Assembly: GCA_051878085.1 (NCBI GenBank)
Contig: JBJEJN010000162.1
Span: forward strand, 1-7,827
DNA length: 7,827 nucleotides
Reading direction: 5' to 3'
DNA from: SFTH01 sp051878085
GTDB lineage: Bacteria; Bacillota; Clostridia; Christensenellales; Aristaeellaceae
Shown here piece by piece: positions 1 through 5,145 of this stretch (positions within the stretch are counted from its first letter, which is position 1; every line of letters starts with the position of its first letter). A program made the translations under genes and the position numbers. Below the pieces are notes generated by a model that was given only the letters and a program-made list of their open reading frames with translations, ran no database searches and was not told the origin of the DNA.

Positions 1-2
1 AG

Positions 3-590
3 GGCAACCCCAACACCAGCAAGGTCAGCTACGGCGACAGCAGCAACACCAAGTATACGCCCGACAGCCAGACCAAGACCTACACCTGGGATCTGGATGT
101 GCTGAAGTATGCCAACGGAGACGAATCCAAGGTGCTGAAGGATGCGCAGTTCGTTCTGCTGAACAGTGCGAAAACCGAGGTTGCGACGATCGTAAAAGGT
201 AAGGTTACCGGGTGGGTCGCTGTTCCCGCAGCAGGCTCCGATGGAATCGTTACCTGGCCTACAAACGCCGTTCTGACCACCGATGAGAACGGAAAGATCG
301 AGATCGACGGCCTGGATGCGGATACCTACTATCTGCGCGAGGTGAAGGCTCCCGACGGCTACAATAAGCTCGCGGATGATGTGGAAGTCAAAATTACCGG
401 TGCAAAAATGGGCGAAGATGGTAAGCTGACCTATACCACGGTTGAGGCGAAGATCAACAACCAGTCCGGTACCGAGCTGCCCTCCACCGGCGGCATCGGC
501 ACCACGATCTTCTACGTGATCGGTGCGGCGCTGGTGATCGGCGCGATCGTGGTTCTGATCGCGAAGAAGCGCGCTGGTTCCGAGAAGTAA
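3..590 (+). CDS. Major (backbone) pilin, C-terminal part, LPSTG-anchored; 5' end outside the window
   Basis: The reading frame is open from the window edge, so the true start lies upstream; 195 residues are visible and the GTG at 99 is internal. The visible part is a terminal Cna-B (SpaA-type) domain. It begins with a TWDLDVLKY strand and contains an E-box (YYLREVKAPDGY, Glu codon at 339) and a closing strand KINNQ. Lys (codon 105) and Asn (456 or 459) are the expected partners of an internal Lys-Asn isopeptide bond catalysed by that Glu. A class sorting signal follows: LPSTG (477-491), a hydrophobic segment, and a KKRAGSEK tail. In this family, sortase cleaves between Thr and Gly and links the Thr to a lysine of the next subunit. 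That pilin-motif lysine lies in the missing part. The pilin sortase directly downstream supports a fibre backbone role. A non-polymerised Cna-B adhesin is the main alternative. Confidence 0.88.
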   Translation, partial: GNPNTSKVSYGDSSNTKYTPDSQTKTYTWDLDVLKYANGDESKVLKDAQFVLLNSAKTEVATIVKGKVTGWVAVPAAGSDGIVTWPTNAVLTTDENGKIEIDGLDADTYYLREVKAPDGYNKLADDVEVKITGAKMGEDGKLTYTTVEAKINNQSGTELPSTGGIGTTIFYVIGAALVIGAIVVLIAKKRAGSEK

Positions 591-611
591 CCGACGCAAA
601 TGGCGCGGATT

Positions 612-636
612 CCGGGAGGGAGCACTTCCCTCCCGG
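612..636 (+). promoter_or_regulatory. Strong hairpin between backbone pilin and pilin sortase genes
   Basis: A perfect 10-bp inverted repeat (CCGGGAGGGA at 612-621, TCCCTCCCGG at 627-636) has a 5-base loop. It sits in the 84-base gap between the pilin stop and the sortase start. No T-run follows, so it is not a standard intrinsic terminator. It could pause or partly stop transcription, or protect the 3' end of the abundant pilin message. Either would keep sortase expression below pilin expression. The structure is seen directly; the role is inferred. Confidence 0.7.
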
Positions 637-674
637 GCGCTCCGCCCATGATCCAACAACAAGGAGAACGCTGC

Positions 675-1499
675 ATGAAGAAGCATCTTTCCTCAATCCT
701 GCTGGTTGTCATTATCCTTGCAGGGCTCTCCTTGTTGCTGTATCCAAGCTTCAGCAACTATTGGAACGAGCGGCACCAGTCCGTGGCCATTCAGTCCTAC
801 GGCGAACAGGTGGCGCAGATGGACAACAGCGCCGCACAGCAGCTGTTGCAGCAGGCCCGCGCGTACAACCGCACGCTGATGGACAGGGAAAACCGCTTCG
901 TGCTCAACGATGCGGAGGCGGCGCAGTATGAAGGACTGCTGGACGTGACCGGCACGGGCATCATGGGCTATGTGGAGATACCGAGCCTGGACTGCATGCT
1001 GCCCATTTATCACGGCACGGACGAGGCGGTGCTGCAGATCGCCGTGGGGCACATCGCGGGCTCATCGCTGCCGGTGGGCGGCGAGGGCACCCATTGCGTG
1101 ATCTCCGGTCACCGGGGCCTGCCGTCGGCCAAGCTGTTTACCAATCTGGATCAGCTGGCCGAGGGGGATGTGTTCCGGCTGCACGTGCTGGACGAGATTC
1201 TGAGCTACGAGGTGGATCAGATCCTCACCGTGGAACCGCAGGATGTGGCGGCGCTGGAGATCGATCCGGAGCAGGACCTGTGCACGCTGGTGACCTGCAC
1301 GCCCTACGGCATCAATTCCCACCGTCTGCTGGTGCGGGGGCACCGCGTGGAGACGGTGGAGGAGCGGGCGCCGGTGCGCGTGAGTTCGGACGCAGCGTAT
1401 CTGAACCGGAATGCGGTGGCACTGTGCCTGGCCGCGCCGGTGCTGGTTGTGCTGCTTCTGGTTGCAGTTCTGAAGCAGCCGAGAAAACGGAGCAAGTGA
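675..1499 (+). CDS. Class C (pilin-polymerising) sortase
   Basis: A 274-residue membrane transpeptidase that would join pilin subunits through their LPXTG motifs. The ATG at 675 is chosen because AAGGAG (661-666) lies 8 bases upstream; an in-frame ATG at 600 would place the intergenic hairpin inside the gene. An N-terminal membrane segment (about residues 5-25) leads to the family's LYPSFSNYWN motif. The catalytic His146 (ISGHRGLP), Cys208 (TLVTCTPYG) and Arg217 (NSHRLLVRG) are all present. A second hydrophobic segment near residues 240-262 and a basic tail (KQPRKRSK) follow, giving the two-anchor layout of class C enzymes. The aromatic DPW/DPF 'lid' of many pilin sortases is not obvious before the core, where the sequence reads NRFVLNDAEAAQYEGLL. 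It most likely polymerises the pilin just upstream. Confidence 0.95.
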   Translation: MKKHLSSILLVVIILAGLSLLLYPSFSNYWNERHQSVAIQSYGEQVAQMDNSAAQQLLQQARAYNRTLMDRENRFVLNDAEAAQYEGLLDVTGTGIMGYVEIPSLDCMLPIYHGTDEAVLQIAVGHIAGSSLPVGGEGTHCVISGHRGLPSAKLFTNLDQLAEGDVFRLHVLDEILSYEVDQILTVEPQDVAALEIDPEQDLCTLVTCTPYGINSHRLLVRGHRVETVEERAPVRVSSDAAYLNRNAVALCLAAPVLVVLLLVAVLKQPRKRSK

Positions 1500-1553
1500 G
1501 GACGGAGCGCCGGAATCCGGCGTCCGCATGGAATATGGAGTGAGGTGAACACT

Positions 1554-2462
1554 GTGCGGGCATGGACGAGAAAAACGCACAGAAGGAATCATATCTGCAG
1601 ACTGGCGGCGGCACTGATCTGCCTGCTGCTGGCGCTGCCCTGCGCGGCGCTGGCTTCGGCGGCGGGATCAATTGAAATTCACTATTCCAGTGAGGGCAGG
1701 GCCATCGTTGGAGCGAGCTTTTCGCTGTACCGTGTGGCGGAGATCGACGCGCAGGGGACATTTGTTCCCGTGGGCGCCTTTGCCGACTGTCCGGTGGAGC
1801 TGAAGGCTGGAACTGCAGAGGAGTGGCGCGCGCTGGCAGAGACGCTGTCGGGCTATGCGCTGAATGCTGTCGCGGATGCGCAGGGAATCACCGACGGACA
1901 GGGCGTGCTGCGCTTCGACAATCTCTCGAGAGGATTGTACCTGCTGGTGGGTGCGGAGCTGAACGACGGCACGCATCGCTATCTGGCGGAACCGGCGCTG
2001 GTTATTGTGGAGGATGCGCCGCTGACGCTGGAGCCCAAGTCGGAGGTCGTGGAGGATGAGAAGATTAGCCTGCGGGTCATCAAGGTCTGGAAGGACAAGG
2101 GCTATGAGAACAAGCGGCCGCAGGAAATTACGGTGGAGCTGTACCTGGGCGACCAGCTGGTGGACACCGTGCAGCTGAATGCCGACAACAACTGGCGCTA
2201 TGCGTGGACGAATCTGCCCGCCGGCGACTGGCGGGTGGTGGAGCGCACCAAGGCCGAGGGATATACGGTCGTGATCAGTCACGAGGGCTATGAATATGTA
2301 ATCACGAACAGCTACACCGTGCCGGACGGGCCCAAGGACGATACGCCGGACGGCAAGCTGCCGCAGACGGGCATGCTCTGGTGGCCGGTGCCGCTGCTGG
2401 CCATCGTCGGCATGGCGCTGTTCCTCGCGGGCTGGATCCGGCACAGACGGGGAGAAAACTGA
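1554..2462 (+). CDS. Ancillary or basal pilin with Cna-B domain, LPQTG-anchored
   Basis: A 302-residue secreted surface protein. GTG 1554 is preferred because GAGGTGA (1542-1548) sits at good spacing. GTG 1545 lies inside that ribosome binding site, with only GGAG four bases upstream. A basic N-terminus and hydrophobic stretch (about residues 16-37) form a signal peptide ending near ALASAAG. Residues about 40-160 form a SpaA-like beta domain with an ASFSLYRV strand, but without a clear isopeptide Lys or E-box Glu. A Cna-B domain (about 172-255) follows with Lys177 (VIKVW), Glu230 (VVERTKAEGY) and Asn252 (ITNSY) as probable isopeptide residues. The C-terminus has LPQTG (2358-2372), a hydrophobic segment and RHRRGEN. 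It lies between two sortases. Its smaller size and different signal from the LPSTG backbone suggest a tip, minor or wall-anchored base subunit; which one cannot be decided from sequence. Confidence 0.88.
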   Translation: MRAWTRKTHRRNHICRLAAALICLLLALPCAALASAAGSIEIHYSSEGRAIVGASFSLYRVAEIDAQGTFVPVGAFADCPVELKAGTAEEWRALAETLSGYALNAVADAQGITDGQGVLRFDNLSRGLYLLVGAELNDGTHRYLAEPALVIVEDAPLTLEPKSEVVEDEKISLRVIKVWKDKGYENKRPQEITVELYLGDQLVDTVQLNADNNWRYAWTNLPAGDWRVVERTKAEGYTVVISHEGYEYVITNSYTVPDGPKDDTPDGKLPQTGMLWWPVPLLAIVGMALFLAGWIRHRRGEN

Positions 2463-2463
2463 T

Positions 2464-3687
2464 ATGAAGAACAAAAATCGGAAGGGACGCTTTCTGATGA
2501 TCGCGGGGCTGCTGCTCGTTGCGGCAGCCCTTTTTCTTACGGCGAGGAATCTGCTGGAGGAGAAGAGTGCACAGCAGGCCTCCGAGGATGTGGCGGATGT
2601 GCTTCACGCAGCGATTCCCGGATACGGCGAATCGGGCGGCGGCGCGATCGTGACGGATGCGCTGGGCAACGCCGTGGAGACCGCGGTGGATGCCGCCGGA
2701 AATCCCGTGCAGGCGGATGGAACCACGCCCTGGCCGGTGGATGAAAGCGGCGAACCCGTGCCCGCCGTGGCAGATGTGCTGCAGGGCAGGTGGATCCCCT
2801 GGCCGACGGACGATTCGGGCAGGCTTTCCGCAGCTGCGAGGGACGGCAGCGGCGCAGAGCTCGAATGGCCGATGGATGCAAGCGGCGCGCCGATGTCCTG
2901 GCCTCTGGGCGAAGATGGTCTGCCGCTTGCGGAGGTTACCGACGCATTGGGCAAGGTTTACCGCTGGCCGGAAGAAGCGGTAGGACTGCGGGCCGATCCC
3001 GCCGACCTGGAGGGCTTTGTACTGCTGCCTGCAGATGCACAGGGAAGGCTCTGCAGACGCGCGGAGGATGCGGTGCAGTATGTCGTCTGGCCCACGGATG
3101 CCTCGGGCAACCTGCTGCCCTGGCTGTACACGGATGGAGCCCTCGCCGCACCCTGGCCGCTGAACCGGCAGGGCACGGTGCTGACCGCCTCCATGGCGCA
3201 GCTGCGGCGCAGGGAAGCGCTCCGCTCGCTGCAGCTGGAATCGCGACCCATCTACGAGCGATATCGGGAGATGGAGATGCCCACCGTAGAGATCGATGGA
3301 AATGCTTACATCGGCGTGCTGGACATCCCCTCAAAGGGACTGTCCCTGCCGGTGATGAGCCAGTGGAGCTATTCCCGCTTGCGGATCGCACCCTGCCGCT
3401 ATTCTGGATCGGTGTACAGCGGGGATATTGTGATCGCTGGACACAACTATGCCCGCCACTTTAGCCCCATCAAGCGCATGCAGACGGGAGATGCGGTGAA
3501 TTTCACGGATGCCGACGGCAATGTTTTCCACTACGAGGTGGCTGCGGTGGAGGTTCTCAAGAGCACCGCAGTGGAGGAGATGAAGGCCGGAGACTGGGAT
3601 CTGACGCTGTTCACCTGCACCTACGGCGGCAAGAGCCGCTGCGCGCTGCGGTGCCGCCTGATCGACAGCGTTCCGGCGCAAGGTTAA
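2464..3687 (+). CDS. Second sortase of the pilus locus with a long 11-residue-repeat stalk
   Basis: A 407-residue protein starting one base after the previous stop; GGGGAG at 2449-2454 is the ribosome binding site. Residues about 9-27 are a membrane anchor. Residues about 280-400 are a sortase domain: IGVLDIPS strand, His327 (IAGHNYARHF), Cys385 (TLFTCTYGG) and Arg392 as the likely catalytic set. The domain resembles sortases that sit beside Cna-B proteins in Clostridia and not the class C enzyme upstream. No C-terminal membrane segment is present. Most sortases have a short linker, but here residues about 61-238 are a degenerate 11-residue repeat (see repeat entry). Cys393 and Cys397 lie close to the catalytic Cys. 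It may attach the finished fibre to the wall or add the LPQTG subunit. Sortase identity is confident; substrate and stalk role are inferred. Confidence 0.9.
   Translation: MKNKNRKGRFLMIAGLLLVAAALFLTARNLLEEKSAQQASEDVADVLHAAIPGYGESGGGAIVTDALGNAVETAVDAAGNPVQADGTTPWPVDESGEPVPAVADVLQGRWIPWPTDDSGRLSAAARDGSGAELEWPMDASGAPMSWPLGEDGLPLAEVTDALGKVYRWPEEAVGLRADPADLEGFVLLPADAQGRLCRRAEDAVQYVVWPTDASGNLLPWLYTDGALAAPWPLNRQGTVLTASMAQLRRREALRSLQLESRPIYERYREMEMPTVEIDGNAYIGVLDIPSKGLSLPVMSQWSYSRLRIAPCRYSGSVYSGDIVIAGHNYARHFSPIKRMQTGDAVNFTDADGNVFHYEVAAVEVLKSTAVEEMKAGDWDLTLFTCTYGGKSRCALRCRLIDSVPAQG
2644..3177 (+). repeat. Coding 11-residue (33-base) repeat array, W-P-x-D-x-x-G, in the second sortase
   Basis: Glycines fall at protein residues 68, 79, 96, 108, 119, 130, 141, 152, 163, 174, 184, 194, 215, 225 and 237. 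From 108 to 174 the spacing is exactly 11, and elsewhere mostly 10-12 or a multiple. Seven Trp-Pro pairs (Trp at 90, 113, 135, 146, 168, 209, 231) each have the Trp exactly six residues before one of these glycines. Asp is usually three before the Gly (65, 76, 93, 116, 127, 138, 160, 181, 191, 212). Trp-Pro tends to occur in every second unit, suggesting a 22-residue pair. Copies are well diverged, so this is an old protein repeat and not a recent DNA duplication. Short Asp-x-x-Gly turns between strands suggest beta-hairpins or a solenoid stalk; that is inference. Confidence 0.85.
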
Positions 3688-3748
3688 GTATGCGATTCAT
3701 CTGATGTACGCTTTGACTGCGCGACGCTCGATAATAAAGATTGAAAAC

Positions 3749-3769
3749 TATGCGATATGCATATTTTTT
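3749..3769 (+). terminator. Weak hairpin plus T-run after the pilus operon, containing a 10-bp palindrome
   Basis: TATGC (3749-3753) pairs with GCATA (3759-3763), and six T follow at 3764-3769. This is about 60 bases after the second sortase stop and could end the pilus transcript. The stem is short and AT-rich, so termination would be weak. An alternative reading is the perfect 10-bp palindrome ATATGCATAT (3755-3764), which could be a regulator site upstream of the next promoter. Confidence 0.4.
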
Positions 3770-3791
3770 GAAGAAAAATTATTAAAAACGC

Positions 3792-3820
3792 TTGACATGT
3801 AGGAGAGAATATGGTATTAT
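3792..3820 (+). promoter_or_regulatory. Consensus sigma-A promoter for the intergenic transcript
   Basis: TTGACA at 3792-3797, a 17-base spacer, and TATTAT at 3815-3820. The -35 box is perfect and the -10 box differs from TATAAT at one position. An A-rich stretch precedes the -35 box. The start of transcription would be near 3827. No protein gene begins close downstream, so this promoter appears to serve the structured region that follows. Confidence 0.85.
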
Positions 3821-3826
3821 ACAGGT

Positions 3827-4230
3827 GAGCCAAGGAAGATGGAAATTCAAAGAGGAAGCCGAGCGCAGAGACGCTTTAAGATTTCGGTAAACCGGAAAGC
3901 CGGTTCGCGAGACCGAAATAAAAAACGGAGACCCGAAACCATCCCAGGCAAATGAAGGAGAAAGGGGCGATACCATTGTACCACACAGATGTCACAGAAC
4001 GGTATGACTGCTTTGCCCCGATCAATGTTTGAGATAGATGAGCGATCTGATTCCCCGGTGACCGCGCTGAGCGAATAGAAGAGCAGAAGAATTGCGTGGG
4101 CGTCGGCTGGAAGCGAATGTATCCCGGTTACTGGAAAGTGCATTGCATCCGGGCAAAGCAGATGCCGGAATAACAATCGAATAGAATGAAGCATTACCGC
4201 CGGCAATCGACAGACCGGCGGTTTATTTCT
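3827..4230 (+). ncRNA. Candidate structured non-coding RNA of about 400 nt, family not recognised
   Basis: This stretch between a consensus promoter and an intrinsic terminator has no convincing gene. It is rich in local inverted repeats. GAGCG/CGCTT flanks a loop at 3861-3876. An 8-bp stem, 3881-3888 with 3912-3919, encloses a 6-bp stem, 3890-3895 with 3900-3905. GGGGC at 3964-3968 pairs with 4015-4019, and inside it ATACC at 3970-3974 pairs with 4001-4005. GCATC at 4145-4149 pairs with 4161-4165, with CCCGG/CCGGG (4123-4127, 4149-4153) as an alternative. I looked for hallmarks of RNase P RNA, tmRNA, SRP RNA, T-box leaders and cyclic-di-nucleotide riboswitches and found none. It could be a stand-alone RNA or an attenuated leader for the kinase-like gene 70 bases past the terminator. 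The ends are estimates. Confidence 0.6.
4196..4230 (+). terminator. Intrinsic terminator ending the intergenic RNA
   Basis: An 8-bp perfect stem, ACCGCCGG (4196-4203) with CCGGCGGT (4215-4222), has an 11-base loop and is followed by a T-rich tail (TTTATTTCT, 4222-4230). It would stop transcripts from the promoter at 3792 before the kinase-like gene. If termination is conditional, it would act as an attenuator for that gene. Confidence 0.8.
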
Positions 4231-4299
4231 ACGCAGCGCCGCATAAAATCTATGGAAGGCACGGGTTTTCACGGATACGGTTGAAGGGAGGTTCGGCAA

Positions 4300-4941
4300 A
4301 TGAAGAAGGAATGGATCGTAACCATTGGCCGGGAATTTTGCAGCGGAGGCGCGGAAGTGGCGCACAAGCTGGCGGAGCGCATGAACGTGCCCTACTATGA
4401 CAGGGATCTGATCGATCATGTGGTGGAAAATACCAACCTCAGCCGGGAAATCGTGGAGACGCACGAGGAGACGCCCATGTCCTTCTGGGCGGGCTATCAG
4501 TACGGCGGCTACTGGTACCGCGACGATCCCTCGCTGGTGCTGCCGGTGCACGCCCGCATCTACGAGGCCCAGTGCGACGCCATCCGCCACATGGCGGGCA
4601 AGGGGCCGTGCGTGATCGTGGGCCGCTGCGCGGATTACGTGCTGGGCGAGTGCTCCCACGTCGTCGAGGTCGTGAACGTGTTCATCCGCGCCGATCTGGA
4701 CAAGCGCGTGCGCCGCGCCATGCGGCTCTACGGCCTGAGCGAGGCGGATGCGCGCAAGCTGATCCAGAAGACGGACAAGATTCGCGCGAAGTATTACAAC
4801 GCCCACACCAACCGCGTATGGGGCAGCGCCGGAAACTACACCCTGGTGCTCGACACCGGCAAGCTGGGCACCGACGGCGCGGCGGCGCTGATCGAGAGCG
4901 CGGTAAAGGAAATCACCGCCCGCGAGGAAACGGAACTGTAA
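4300..4941 (+). CDS. Cytidylate kinase-like P-loop protein
   Basis: A 213-residue cytoplasmic protein resembling the cytidylate-kinase-like family (Cytidylate_kin2 type), which is distinct from classical Cmk. The start is set by AGGGAGG (4285-4291), 8 bases before the ATG. Residues 8-17 (TIGREFCSGG) occupy the P-loop position, but the usual Gly-Lys-Ser/Thr is absent, as is common in this family. Later blocks are YYDRDLI (32-38), IVGRCADYVL (106-115) and TDKIRAKYYNAHTN (158-171). The last looks like the basic segment that closes over nucleotide in nucleoside monophosphate kinases. The natural substrate of this family is not settled; phosphorylation of a nucleotide is the general expectation, not shown here. 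It stands alone between two terminators, so it has no operon partner. A TAAAAT at 4244-4249 might be a weak -10 box. Confidence 0.85.
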   Translation: MKKEWIVTIGREFCSGGAEVAHKLAERMNVPYYDRDLIDHVVENTNLSREIVETHEETPMSFWAGYQYGGYWYRDDPSLVLPVHARIYEAQCDAIRHMAGKGPCVIVGRCADYVLGECSHVVEVVNVFIRADLDKRVRRAMRLYGLSEADARKLIQKTDKIRAKYYNAHTNRVWGSAGNYTLVLDTGKLGTDGAAALIESAVKEITAREETEL

Positions 4942-4955
4942 CAGAACGAAATACG

Positions 4956-4983
4956 GGGGCTGCTTCGGCAGCTCCTTTTTCTT
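4956..4983 (+). terminator. Intrinsic terminator of the kinase-like gene
   Basis: An 8-bp stem (4956-4963 with 4968-4975, including one G-U pair) closes a very stable C(UUCG)G tetraloop. It is followed directly by TTTTTCTT. It sits 14 bases after the stop codon and separates this gene from the rhamnose operon. Confidence 0.9.
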
Positions 4984-4999
4984 GTGCTCAAAACACAAG
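4981..4999 (+). repeat. Short inverted repeat after the terminator
   Basis: CTTGTG (4981-4986) and CACAAG (4994-4999) form a perfect 6-bp inverted repeat with a 7-base loop, next to the terminator tail. No T-run follows on either strand. It could be a minor regulator site or part of the terminator's downstream structure; nothing more can be said. Confidence 0.35.
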
Positions 5000-5028
5000 A
5001 GGGAAAAGGACTGGGAAATAGGCAATTT

Positions 5029-5062
5029 TTACGTTCAATTGGGGAGAAATTACGTTATCTTG
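5029..5062 (+). promoter_or_regulatory. Two-copy 21-bp-spaced direct repeat, putative AraC-family operator
   Basis: TTACGTT occurs at 5029-5035 and 5050-5056, and each copy is followed after three bases by TTG (5039-5041 and 5060-5062). The 13-base unit is therefore shared at 10 positions with an exact 21-base period, two turns of the helix. The array ends 20 bases before the -35 box of the rhamnose promoter. Paired direct repeats on one DNA face are typical of AraC-family activators, the class of RhaS and RhaR. The repeat is seen; the regulator is inferred. Confidence 0.5.
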
Positions 5063-5082
5063 CCAAGCTTTCTCCGGGGTGA

Positions 5083-5111
5083 TTGACGGATGAAAGTAAA
5101 AATTATATAAT
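5083..5111 (+). promoter_or_regulatory. Near-consensus sigma-A promoter of the rhamnose operon
   Basis: TTGACG (5083-5088), a 17-base spacer, and a perfect TATAAT (5106-5111) place transcription start near 5118. This gives a short leader of about 28 bases before rhaA. The strength of the core elements suggests control may involve repression or catabolite regulation as well as activation. Confidence 0.85.
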
Positions 5112-5145
5112 AGAATCAACAAATTATGCTATGGGAGGATCACAC

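Noticed and set aside
600..674. Upstream ATG at 600 as the sortase start
   Set aside because: It would put the 10-bp hairpin inside the coding region and has no good ribosome binding site, while ATG 675 has AAGGAG at ideal spacing and begins a typical membrane anchor.
2644..3177. Recent tandem duplication of DNA
   Set aside because: The 33-base units are diverged at DNA level; only the protein pattern of Trp-Pro, Asp and Gly is kept, so this is an old, selected protein repeat.
3827..4230. RNase P RNA, tmRNA, SRP RNA, T-box or cyclic-di-nucleotide riboswitch
   Set aside because: The size range fits some of these, but I could not find the conserved cores, such as the GAGGAAAGTCC block of RNase P or the specifier and AGGGTGGAACCGCG block of a T-box.
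3847..5025. A 392-codon minus-strand open frame over the kinase-like gene and the intergenic region
   Set aside because: It lies opposite a well-supported gene and runs through two terminators and the structured RNA region; the translation shows no family features.
5083..5145. TTG at 5083 as the rhaA start
   Set aside because: This TTG is the -35 box of the promoter, and the TATAAT lies downstream of it; the ATG at 5146 has a strong ribosome binding site and the normal rhaA N-terminus.
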